64,000 bases of DNA, from positions 62,001 to 126,000 of the forward strand of contig NZ_FUYM01000003.1 of NCBI RefSeq assembly GCF_900167915.1, in the 5' to 3' direction. Positions within the stretch are counted from its first letter, which is position 1. The number at the start of each line of letters is the position of its first letter. The notes under the pieces were generated by a model. That model ran no database searches, was not told where the DNA came from, and saw only the letters and a list, made by a program, of their open reading frames with translations. This DNA comes from Rhizorhabdus histidinilytica (GTDB taxonomy: Bacteria > Pseudomonadota > Alphaproteobacteria > Sphingomonadales > Sphingomonadaceae). The position numbers were made by a program, and so were the translations under genes. This document shows positions 1 to 7,302 of the stretch, one piece after another.

Positions 1-498
1 GCTGCGATCGAGTTGCACGGGCTGCACGGCGTGCTCGGCTCGCCGCCGCCCGACAGCTTCACCCCTCCGCCGACCGCGATGCTCGCCAGCCGCTTCGGGA
101 CGGGCACGGTCCAGGCGTTCGGCGCCAAGCTCGACGGCAATGGCGAGGGCTATCGCTTCCGCGGCTCGTTCGATTTCTGGCACATCTTCCCGAACTTCTT
201 CGTGGGGCTGCTCAACGGGCTGTTCTTCACCTTCAACATCTGGCCGCAGGCGGTCGATCGCAGCGTGTGGGAGATCAAGGGCTATTATCCGCCGGTGAAG
301 ACCGCCGGCGAGCTGTTCGCCCGCGAATATTCGAAGGTCGGCCTGCGCGACCCGATGATGGAGGACTGCTTCACCCACGAGCTGATCTGCGCGCAGCTCA
401 AGTCGGGCGCCAAGCAGCACATCTTCTTCCAGGACGAGGAGATGCTCGCCCGTCACCTGAGCAACGGCGTCGATCGCTGCGTGCGCGGCCTCGCCTGA
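1..498 (+). CDS. Rieske aromatic ring-hydroxylating dioxygenase alpha subunit, C-terminal part (5' end outside window)
   Basis: The reading frame is open at the left edge, so only about the last 165 codons are present. The visible part resembles the C-terminal SRPBCC-type catalytic domain of Rieske non-heme iron oxygenase large subunits, which hydroxylate aromatic rings; the ending with KSGAKQHIFFQDEEMLARHL is typical of that domain. The N-terminal Rieske [2Fe-2S] cluster domain and the 2-His iron site must lie upstream. The gene runs toward the catechol ortho-cleavage operon and ends next to the convergent LysR gene, so it could supply a dihydroxylated ring to that pathway. This functional link is inference from position. 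The exact substrate class is unknown. Confidence 0.75.
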   Translation, partial: AAIELHGLHGVLGSPPPDSFTPPPTAMLASRFGTGTVQAFGAKLDGNGEGYRFRGSFDFWHIFPNFFVGLLNGLFFTFNIWPQAVDRSVWEIKGYYPPVKTAGELFAREYSKVGLRDPMMEDCFTHELICAQLKSGAKQHIFFQDEEMLARHLSNGVDRCVRGLA

Positions 499-515
499 CC
501 GGCGGCCGCGCCGGC

Positions 516-1415
516 CTACCCCTCCCTGTGGCTCGCGTGCAGCTCGCAGCTTATCTCGATGAGCCGGACGAGCTCGGCCGAGATGTCGCCGGCGCGGTGG
601 ATCATCATGATCGGGGAATGGGCCGCCTTCTCGGCGATCGGCAGATAGGCGACGTCGTCCCGCTTCAGCCGCTGCACCGATTCGGGGACGATCGAAAGCC
701 CGGTATGGGCCGCGACCAGGCCGATCGCGGTCTGCAGCTCGCGCACCTCCTGCACCATTTCGGGCTGGAGGCCGAGGTCATGGAAGATGCTCAATATCTG
801 GTCGGCGTAGCTCGGCCGCGCCGGCCGCGGATAGATGATCAGCGGCTCCTCCATCAGCTCGGCGAGGTGGAGCGGGCGGCCCACCTGGGTCAGCGGATGA
901 TCGACCGGCACCACCGCGACGAGCGGCTCCTCCATCAGCACGATCCGGCGGATCGCCGCGTCCTCGAAGCGCAGGCGGCCGAAGCCGACGTCGATCCGCC
1001 CTTCCTTGAGCGCGGCGATCTGCTCGACCGTCGAGCATTCGATCACCGACACCTCGACATGGTCGGCGGTGGCGCGAAAGCGGCGGATCACCTCGGGCAG
1101 CAGCCCGAACAGGGTCGACCCGACGAAGCCGATGACGAAGCGCCGCCGTCCCTTGCCGGCATGGTCGCGCATCATGCCGCGAAGTTGATCGACCCCGGCG
1201 AGGACGTGGACGGCATGCTCGTAGAGCAGCCGCCCCGCCTCGGTCAGCCGCAGCGGGCGGGCGTCGCGGTCGAACAGCTCGGCCGCCACCTCCTCCTCGA
1301 GCTGGCGGATCTGGCGGCTCAGCGGCGGCTGGGCGATGTTGAGCACCTCCGCCGCGCGCGTGAAATTGCGCTCGTTGGCGACGGCGACAAAGTAGCGAAG
1401 GTGGCGCAGTTCCAT
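516..1415 (-). CDS. LysR-family regulator of the catechol operon (CatR/CatM-like)
   Basis: This is a 299-residue LysR-type regulator. The N-terminal winged helix-turn-helix reads MELRHLRYFVAVANERNFTR and continues through PPLSRQIRQLEEE; a periplasmic-binding-protein-like effector domain follows. The ATG at 1415 (MELRHL) is preferred over the upstream in-frame TTG at 1436, because LysR proteins normally begin a few residues before this helix. It is divergent from catB across about 100 bp that contain an ATAC-N7-GTAT box. From the CatM/BenM/CatR family it probably activates catBCA-pcaD in response to cis,cis-muconate and represses itself. The effector is inferred, not shown. Confidence 0.85.
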   Translation of the reverse strand: MELRHLRYFVAVANERNFTRAAEVLNIAQPPLSRQIRQLEEEVAAELFDRDARPLRLTEAGRLLYEHAVHVLAGVDQLRGMMRDHAGKGRRRFVIGFVGSTLFGLLPEVIRRFRATADHVEVSVIECSTVEQIAALKEGRIDVGFGRLRFEDAAIRRIVLMEEPLVAVVPVDHPLTQVGRPLHLAELMEEPLIIYPRPARPSYADQILSIFHDLGLQPEMVQEVRELQTAIGLVAAHTGLSIVPESVQRLKRDDVAYLPIAEKAAHSPIMMIHRAGDISAELVRLIEISCELHASHREG

Positions 1416-1417
1416 AT

Positions 1418-1434
1418 GATACTTGACGAGTATC
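1418..1434. promoter_or_regulatory. LysR-type operator, ATAC-N7-GTAT (CatM/BenM-like)
   Basis: GATACT-N5-AGTATC is a perfect inverted repeat just upstream of the LysR start codon. It contains ATAC-N7-GTAT (1419-1433), the consensus reported for BenM and CatM, and also satisfies the general T-N11-A rule. Its position suits a recognition site that both represses the regulator gene and activates catB. Confidence 0.7.
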
Positions 1435-1450
1435 AAACCGGACCGAAACA

Positions 1451-1472
1451 GTCCTGTGCTATCGCATAGGAC
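1451..1472. promoter_or_regulatory. Second inverted repeat in the catB promoter region
   Basis: GTCCTGTGC-TATC-GCATAGGAC pairs in 8 of 9 positions. It lies between the LysR box and catB (start 1518), where LysR regulators usually have an activation site near the -35 element. It could be that site, or a hairpin in the catB leader; the sequence alone does not decide. Confidence 0.4.
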
Positions 1473-1517
1473 CGACCTAGGAACTCACTGCATTTGAAGC
1501 GAACCATAAGAGAGAGC

Positions 1518-2681
1518 ATGCCCTTCAAGGTCGAGAAGATTGATACCTGGATCGTCGATATACCGACGATTCGGCCGCATGTCCTGTCCATGATCGCGAT
1601 CAACAAGCAGGTCATGGTGATCGTGCGCGTCCATTGCTCCGACGGAATCGTCGGGACGGGCGAAGGCACGACGATCGGCGGGCTCAGCTATGGGGACGAG
1701 AGTCCCGAGGGCATGAAGCTGACGATCGACGACTATATGGCGCCCCTGCTGATCGGTCGCGAGGCGACGAACACCGCATCGCTGATGACGCTGGTCCGCC
1801 AATATGTCGTCGGCAATCATTTCGCGAAGAACGCGGTGGAGACCGCGCTGCTCGACGCCGAGGCGCAACGCGCCGGCGTGCCGCTCAGCGAATTGCTCGG
1901 TGGCCGGCTGCGCGATCGCCTGCCGGTGCTGTGGACGCTCGCCAGCGGCGACACCGGCCGCGACATCGAGGAAGCCGAGGAGATGCTGGCGCAGCGCCGC
2001 CACGACGTCTTCAAGCTCAAGATCGGCAAGCGCGCCCTGGCCGACGATGTCGCTCATGTCGCCGCTATCAAGCGGGCGATGGGCGACCGCGCCTCGGTCC
2101 GGGTCGACGTCAACCAGGCCTGGGACGAGCCGACCGCGCGCCGCGGCGCCCATATGCTCGCCGACGCCGGGGTCGACCTGATCGAGCAGCCGCTGCCCCG
2201 CGCCGACCGCGAGGGGATGCGCCGGCTGACCGCCTATTCGCCGATCGCGATCATGGCCGACGAGGCGCTGCGCGGCCCGTCCGACGCGCTCGATTTCGCG
2301 CGCAATCGGGGCGCCGACGCCTTCTCGATCAAGCCGCCCCAGGCCGGTGGCCTGTTCGCTGGCGGGCAGCTCGCGGCGATCGCCGAGGCCGGGCATATCG
2401 GCGTCTATGGCGGCACGATGCTCGAAGGCAGCGTCGGCACCATCGCCTGCGCCCATCTCTACGCAACCTTCGCCAAGCTCGAATGGGGCACCGAGCTGTT
2501 CGGTCCGCTGCTCCAGACCGAGGAGATCCTGACCGAGCCCCTCGCTTTCCGCGAATTCGGCCTCGATCTTCCCACCGGACCGGGCCTCGGCGTTGCGCTC
2601 GACATGGACAAGGTCCACCATTTCCGCCGCGACGGGCCCAGCCGCACCGTCGTCGGCCAGCCGCTCAAGGAGTCCGCCTGA
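1518..2681 (+). CDS. catB: Muconate cycloisomerase
   Basis: This 387-residue enolase-superfamily enzyme converts cis,cis-muconate to muconolactone in the ortho branch of catechol degradation. All expected active-site residues are present, one position earlier than in the Pseudomonas putida enzyme: K166 and K168 (FKLKIG), metal ligands D197, E223 and D248 (VRVDVNQ, LIEQP, MADEA), K272 and E326. The start is the ATG at 1518 behind a purine-rich AGAGAG; an in-frame TTG lies at 1494. The stop codon overlaps the start of catC by one base, which suggests translational coupling. The divergent LysR regulator and its box lie upstream. Confidence 0.95.
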   Translation: MPFKVEKIDTWIVDIPTIRPHVLSMIAINKQVMVIVRVHCSDGIVGTGEGTTIGGLSYGDESPEGMKLTIDDYMAPLLIGREATNTASLMTLVRQYVVGNHFAKNAVETALLDAEAQRAGVPLSELLGGRLRDRLPVLWTLASGDTGRDIEEAEEMLAQRRHDVFKLKIGKRALADDVAHVAAIKRAMGDRASVRVDVNQAWDEPTARRGAHMLADAGVDLIEQPLPRADREGMRRLTAYSPIAIMADEALRGPSDALDFARNRGADAFSIKPPQAGGLFAGGQLAAIAEAGHIGVYGGTMLEGSVGTIACAHLYATFAKLEWGTELFGPLLQTEEILTEPLAFREFGLDLPTGPGLGVALDMDKVHHFRRDGPSRTVVGQPLKESA

Positions 2682-2971
2682 TGCTCTTTCAGGTCCATAT
2701 GCACGTCAACGTGCCGACCCATATCCCCGCCGCCGAGTTCGACGAGATCAAGGCGCGCGAGAAGGCCTATTTCCAGGAACTCCAGAAGGCGGGCAAATGG
2801 CGCCACATCTGGCGCCATGTCGGCCAATATTCGAACACCAGCATCTTCGACGTGGAGAGCAACGCGGCGCTCCACGACCTGCTCATGGGGCTTCCCCTGT
2901 ACCCGTTCATGGACATCGAGGTCATTCCGCTCTGTCGGCATCCCTCGTCCATCCATGACGACGACCGCTGA
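2681..2971 (+). CDS. catC: Muconolactone delta-isomerase
   Basis: This 96-residue protein matches the usual size and sequence of CatC, a small ferredoxin-fold enzyme that isomerises muconolactone to 3-oxoadipate enol-lactone. Recognisable stretches are MLFQVHMHVNVPTHIP at the N-terminus and WRHVGQYSNTSIFDVES in the middle, then LPLYPFMDIEV. Its ATG overlaps the catB stop by one base. catA follows after 29 bp with its own purine-rich ribosome-binding site (AAGGAGAGAC). The order B-C-A is the common arrangement in proteobacterial cat operons. Confidence 0.95.
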   Translation: MLFQVHMHVNVPTHIPAAEFDEIKAREKAYFQELQKAGKWRHIWRHVGQYSNTSIFDVESNAALHDLLMGLPLYPFMDIEVIPLCRHPSSIHDDDR

Positions 2972-3000
2972 ACGACATTCATTTCCCAAGGAGAGACGTG

Positions 3001-3933
3001 ATGGCATCCGAACTGGTGCAAAGCCCTGAAATCCAAGCCTATCTCGATCGCATTTCCGGTCTCGACCAGCCCGGCGGCGATCAGCGCATGAAGCAGATTC
3101 TCCGCCGCATCGTGTCGGACCTGTTCACCACCATCGACGATTTCGACGTGAGCGCCGAGGAATTCTGGGCAGCGCTGCACTTCATGCAGCAGGGCGCGCC
3201 CGAGTTCGGGCTGATCGCGCCGGGCCTCGGCTTCGACCATTTCCTCGACGTCCGCATGGACATCGCCGACAAGAAGGCCGGCACCACCGGCGGCACCCCG
3301 CGCACCATCGAGGGCCCGCTCTACATCCCCGGCGCGCCGATCGAGAAGGGCCGCGCCCGCCTCGACGACGGCGAGGACACCGGCGAGGTGCTGATCATGC
3401 GCGGCACCGTGAAGGACCTCGACGGCAAGCCGATTGCCGGCGCGATCGTCGACGTCTGGCACGCCAACACCAAGGGCGGCTATTCGGGCTTCGACCCGTC
3501 GCAGAAGCCCTATAACAACCGCCGCCGCATCGAGACCGCAGCCGACGGCAGCTATGTGTTCCGCAGCGTCGTCCCCTCGGGCTATTCGGTTCCGCCGCAG
3601 GGCAGCACCGATCGCCTGCTCCAGTCGGTCGGCCGCCACGGCAACCGCCCGGCGCACATCCACTTCTTCGTGTCGGCGCCGGGCTATCGCCATCTGACGA
3701 CGCAGATCAACATCGACGGCGACCCCTATCTGCACGACGACTTCGCCTTCGCGACCCACAACGACCTCATCCCCGAAGTCGTCCGCCAGGAGGACCCGGA
3801 GCAGATCCGCGCCGAGCAGCTCAACGGGCCGTTCAGCCAGATCGATTTCGACTTCACTCTGCAGAAGGCGGCCGACGCGGCCGACACCGAAGTCATGGCC
3901 CGCAACCGGGCTCCGGCGCCCGCCGGCGCCTGA
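3001..3933 (+). CDS. catA: Catechol 1,2-dioxygenase
   Basis: This 310-residue intradiol dioxygenase cleaves catechol to cis,cis-muconate using a non-heme Fe(III). The four iron ligands are visible: Y161 (GGYSGFD), Y195 (SGYSVPP), H219 and H221 (RPAHIHFF). An N-terminal helical dimerisation and lipid-binding domain of about 100 residues precedes the catalytic beta-sandwich, as is usual for catechol dioxygenases. The ATG at 3001 is chosen; a GTG directly before it (2998) is also possible. AAGGAGAGAC upstream is a good ribosome-binding site. This protein differs clearly from the second intradiol dioxygenase at 37471-38319. Confidence 0.95.
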   Translation: MASELVQSPEIQAYLDRISGLDQPGGDQRMKQILRRIVSDLFTTIDDFDVSAEEFWAALHFMQQGAPEFGLIAPGLGFDHFLDVRMDIADKKAGTTGGTPRTIEGPLYIPGAPIEKGRARLDDGEDTGEVLIMRGTVKDLDGKPIAGAIVDVWHANTKGGYSGFDPSQKPYNNRRRIETAADGSYVFRSVVPSGYSVPPQGSTDRLLQSVGRHGNRPAHIHFFVSAPGYRHLTTQINIDGDPYLHDDFAFATHNDLIPEVVRQEDPEQIRAEQLNGPFSQIDFDFTLQKAADAADTEVMARNRAPAPAGA

Positions 3934-3961
3934 CGACCGGGACCGACCTCTCATCACCTTT

Positions 3962-3989
3962 GCGGGCGGGTCCTCATCGACCCGCCCGC
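3962..3989 (+). terminator. GC-rich hairpin between catA and pcaD
   Basis: GCGGGCGGGTC (3962-3972) pairs perfectly with GACCCGCCCGC (3979-3989) around a 6-nt loop, followed shortly by TTTT. It looks like an intrinsic terminator or attenuator inside the operon and could lower pcaD expression relative to catBCA. Confidence 0.6.
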
Positions 3990-4016
3990 GGCATTTTCGC
4001 GAAGAGTGAAACGACC

Positions 4017-4805
4017 ATGACCGACCAGGGATTCGCCAGTGTTGGCGATGGCTGCCGCATCGCCTGGCGGCTCGACGGGCCTGCGGACGCCCCCGTGCTG
4101 ATGCTCTCCAACTCGCTCGGCACCACAATGGACATGTGGCTGCCGCAGCTTCCCGCGCTGACCGAACGGTTCCGCGTGCTGCGCTACGATCAGCGCGGTC
4201 ACGGCGCTTCGGATGCGCCGGCCGGCGGCTACAGCCTCGACCGGCTCGGCCGGGACGCGGTCGAACTGCTCGACGCGCTGGGTTTGGAGACGGTCGATTA
4301 TTGCGGCCTGTCGCTCGGCGGCATGACTGGCCAGTGGCTGGGTGTCCACGCGCCGGATCGCTTCCGGCGCATCGTCCTCGCCAACACCGCTGCCTATATG
4401 GGCCCGCCCTCGGGCTGGCAGGCGCGGATCGGCGTGGTGCTCGACAAGGGCATGGGGGCGATCGCCTCGGCGGTGCTCGAACGCTGGTTCACCCCCGAAT
4501 TCCTGCCGGCATCGCCCGAGGTCCAGACGACGGTCGAGGCCTGGCTGCTCGCCACCAGCCCCGGCGGCTATGCCGGCTGCTGCGCCGCGATCCGCGACAT
4601 GGACCTGCGCCCCGTCATCGGCCTGATCCGCACGCCGGTGCTGGTGATCATCGGCGGCCGCGACCCCGCCACCCCGCCCGCCCAGGGCGAGGAGATCGTC
4701 GCCGCGATCCCGGGCGCCAAGAGCGTGACCTTCGACGCCGCCCACCTGTCCAATATCGAACAGCCGGAGAAATTCGCGGCGGCCCTGCTGGACTTCCTGG
4801 CCTGA
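4017..4805 (+). CDS. pcaD: 3-oxoadipate enol-lactonase
   Basis: This 262-residue alpha/beta hydrolase is expected to open 3-oxoadipate enol-lactone to 3-oxoadipate, the last step specific to the ortho pathway. The catalytic triad is S99 in GLSLGG, D216 in IGGRDPATP and H243 in AAHLSN. The ATG at 4017 is chosen; in-frame sequence upstream runs through the hairpin and is unlikely to be coding. It is the fourth gene in line after catB, catC and catA. No CoA-transferase (PcaIJ/CatIJ) or thiolase gene is visible nearby, so the lower pathway must be encoded elsewhere. Confidence 0.92.
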   Translation: MTDQGFASVGDGCRIAWRLDGPADAPVLMLSNSLGTTMDMWLPQLPALTERFRVLRYDQRGHGASDAPAGGYSLDRLGRDAVELLDALGLETVDYCGLSLGGMTGQWLGVHAPDRFRRIVLANTAAYMGPPSGWQARIGVVLDKGMGAIASAVLERWFTPEFLPASPEVQTTVEAWLLATSPGGYAGCCAAIRDMDLRPVIGLIRTPVLVIIGGRDPATPPAQGEEIVAAIPGAKSVTFDAAHLSNIEQPEKFAAALLDFLA

Positions 4806-4819
4806 CCCATTGCTGGGGG

Positions 4820-4836
4820 CGGCTGATCGTCAGCCG
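4820..4836. terminator. Hairpin between convergent pcaD and hydrolase-OsmC genes
   Basis: CGGCTGA-TCG-TCAGCCG is a perfect 7-bp stem with a 3-nt loop between two convergent genes, overlapping the stop codon of the minus-strand gene. A bidirectional terminator role is plausible, but there is no strong T-run. Confidence 0.4.
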
Positions 4837-6086
4837 GCGCTTTCCACCAGCCCCTCGACCGCGGTCATATGCGCCCCGATCGGCTCGGCCGCGGCGGGCG
4901 GCCCGCCGAGGCTTGTCTCGACCCGCGCGCTCGCCTCGAGGGTGCGATGCACCGGGCAGCGATCGGCGATCTCCAGCAGCCGCGCCCGCCGCTCCGCGTC
5001 GACCTCGCCGCCGAAGTCGATCCGCCGTGTGAACAGGTCGGCCGGCACCTCGCCCTTGCGCTTGGCGTGGCCGACCGCGGTGCGGATGCGGCCGATCTCC
5101 CAACCCTTCTGGTCGGCATACATCCGCAGCGTCATCGTCGTGCAGGCGGCGAGCCCCGCCGACAGCAGATCGTAGGGCGTAGGCCCCGATCCCAACCCGC
5201 CGACCGCCGCCGGCTCGTCGGCCAGGAAGCGGATGCCGCCCGCCTGGATCGCGACCTGGAAACGGCCGGCGCCGGTCTCTTCGGCAACGACGTCGGCCTC
5301 CCCTTCGTCGCGGGTCGGCTCGGGGCGCGGCAGATAGGGTGCGGCCCAGGCGGCGACCAGCGCCGCGACCTGCTCGGCCTGCCCCGCACCGGTCAGCAGG
5401 TGATCGGCCCTGTCGAGCGAGACGAAGCTCTTGGGGTGGCGCGCGGCGAGGAAGATGCGGGTCGCATTCTCGATGTCGACCACTTCGTCAAACGGCGCGT
5501 GGAGGATCATCAGCGGCCGGTGCAGCGCCTCGATCCGGGCGCCCTGGTCGTGCCGGCGCAGGTCGTCGACGAAGGCCTTGCCGATGCGGAAGGTCCGGCC
5601 GGCCAGCACGACCTCGGCCTCGCCCTCGCGCTCGATCGTCTCGACCGCGGCCGGATCGAAATGGCGCAGGACGTGCGCGACGTCGAACGGCGCGGCGATC
5701 GTCGCCACCGCCTTGATCGACGGCATGTCCCCGGCGGCGGCGAGCGCGGCGGCACCGCCGAAGCTGTGGCCGACGAGCAACGACGGCGCATGGCCCGCCG
5801 CCGCCATCGCCTCGGCGGCGGCGATCAGGTCGCGGCGGTCGGCGGCGAAGCTGCTCTTAGCCAGCGATCCTTCGCTGCCGCCGATCCCGGCGAAGTCGAA
5901 GCGCAGCGTGCCGATCCCCTGCGCCGCGAGCGCCCGCGCGATCCGCACCGCCACCCGCTGGTCCTTCCCGCAGGTGAAGCAATGAGCGAAGATCGCCCAG
6001 CCCCGCGCGGTCCCCTCGGGCCGTTCGAGCCGGCCGGCTAGGCGATGCTCGCCGCCACCGGCGAAGTCGAAGGTCTCGGTTGGCAC
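4830..6086 (-). CDS. Bifunctional alpha/beta hydrolase - OsmC family protein
   Basis: The 418-residue protein fuses two domains. Residues about 1-255 form an alpha/beta hydrolase with the nucleophile elbow VGHSFGG. The rest is an OsmC/Ohr domain with both redox cysteines, in LAACTTMTLRMYA and ADRCPVHRT. OsmC-type domains reduce organic hydroperoxides; the hydrolase partner may act on esters or lactones, but the substrate of such fusions is not known to me. The GTG at 6086 (VPTETF) has GGAG about 7 nt upstream and fits the normal N-terminus. A standalone relative of the OsmC domain is encoded at 9876-10259. Confidence 0.88.
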   Translation of the reverse strand: MPTETFDFAGGGEHRLAGRLERPEGTARGWAIFAHCFTCGKDQRVAVRIARALAAQGIGTLRFDFAGIGGSEGSLAKSSFAADRRDLIAAAEAMAAAGHAPSLLVGHSFGGAAALAAAGDMPSIKAVATIAAPFDVAHVLRHFDPAAVETIEREGEAEVVLAGRTFRIGKAFVDDLRRHDQGARIEALHRPLMILHAPFDEVVDIENATRIFLAARHPKSFVSLDRADHLLTGAGQAEQVAALVAAWAAPYLPRPEPTRDEGEADVVAEETGAGRFQVAIQAGGIRFLADEPAAVGGLGSGPTPYDLLSAGLAACTTMTLRMYADQKGWEIGRIRTAVGHAKRKGEVPADLFTRRIDFGGEVDAERRARLLEIADRCPVHRTLEASARVETSLGGPPAAAEPIGAHMTAVEGLVESAG

Positions 6087-6159
6087 GGCGGGTCTCCATC
6101 GAAACAGGGGGGATGCCCCTGGATAGCCGATTCGTCCGCCGGCGTAACCGGGGCGGCCC

Positions 6160-7170
6160 TCAGTTGAGCTTGCGCAGCGTCTCCGATGGGAGTTCCCCAA
6201 ACAGCCGGCGATATTGGGCGGCGAAGCGCCCGAACTGGTAGAAGCCCCAGCGGCAGGCGATCTCCGTCACCGTTTCCCCCGGCAGCGCGTTGCGCAGGTC
6301 GTCGCGCGCGCGTTCGAGGCGGACCGACTTGAGGAATACCATCGGTGACGTGCCCCGGAAGCGTCGGAAACCGTCGAACAGCGCCCGCGCGCTGACGCCG
6401 CTCACCTCGACGAGCTGCTCCAGGGTGATCGGACGATCGGCATGGGCGATGATATATTGCTCGACCTTGCGGACATGCTGAGGCGCGATCTTGCACCGCT
6501 GCGGCCGGAGCTGGTCGGAATAGTTGCTGGGGTGGCTTTCGAGCAGCTTGAGGATCAACAGCGTTTCGAGGCTGTCGATCACCGCCTGCCCCTGGGCCTC
6601 GGCCGAAACCTCCAGGCAGAGGAGCGATGCGTAATGCCACCAGTCGGCGTCCCCCGCGCCGACCGGCATATCGGCGGCGAAGCGCAGCTTCCGGCTGAGC
6701 GGACGGCCGATCATCATCGTCGCATGACGGTCGAGCACCGCGTTGCTGATCTGCACGACCCGCTGCACGCAATCCTCCGACCAGCGCATCCGGCGCAGCT
6801 CGCCCGTGTCGACCACCGAGGCGCGCCGCGCATGGCTGTCGATCGTCTCCACCGCCGTGCCGATCTCGGCCGCGCCGGCGGTCGGGTGCATGAGGAGCAG
6901 CATGTCCTGGTCCTCGATCCGCTCGATCGCCACCTCGGCCCCATAGGCCATCGCCCCGATGCCGAGCTTGGCGAGCCGCCGGTGATTGAGCCAGGCGTCG
7001 AGCGCATCGCCCCGCCGGGCCACGGCCAGGTCGTGCGGGCAATAGGTCTGCGCGATATGCTCGCGCACCTCGAAGATGTCCTCGGACGCGAACGCCGCAA
7101 AGCCGGCCCTCATCTCGCGAGGCCGCTGTGCCGCACCGGCGGGCATGCCGAGAGTGGGATCGCCGGCCAC
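6160..7170 (-). CDS. AraC-family transcriptional regulator
   Basis: A 336-residue regulator with an N-terminal AraC-binding-like domain of about 200 residues and a C-terminal double helix-turn-helix (ITLEQLVEVSGVSARALF, then VTEIACRWGFYQFGRFAAQY). The GTG start at 7170 has AGGAGG at ideal spacing. The gene lies between the hydrolase-OsmC fusion and a TonB-dependent receptor, all on the minus strand, so either may be its target. The effector is unknown. A second AraC protein of the same broad type is encoded at 12765-13727. Confidence 0.85.
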   Translation of the reverse strand: MAGDPTLGMPAGAAQRPREMRAGFAAFASEDIFEVREHIAQTYCPHDLAVARRGDALDAWLNHRRLAKLGIGAMAYGAEVAIERIEDQDMLLLMHPTAGAAEIGTAVETIDSHARRASVVDTGELRRMRWSEDCVQRVVQISNAVLDRHATMMIGRPLSRKLRFAADMPVGAGDADWWHYASLLCLEVSAEAQGQAVIDSLETLLILKLLESHPSNYSDQLRPQRCKIAPQHVRKVEQYIIAHADRPITLEQLVEVSGVSARALFDGFRRFRGTSPMVFLKSVRLERARDDLRNALPGETVTEIACRWGFYQFGRFAAQYRRLFGELPSETLRKLN

Positions 7171-7302
7171 CGTTCCTCCTGATCCTTCGGACCGGGATGA
7201 TCCGTCCGGCCACCCGGGGAGTCAATCGTCCGCCGGTCGCAGCCGCGCCGCCGCCGCGCTATGCTGCGCGGAAGGGACATCGCCCGCACTGTCCTGCCAT
7301 CG

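Noticed and set aside
267-1469. Long open frames opposite real genes (for example antisense to the LysR gene)
   Set aside because: High GC content creates long antisense frames; these are rich in Arg, Pro and His, lack domains and overlap well-supported genes.
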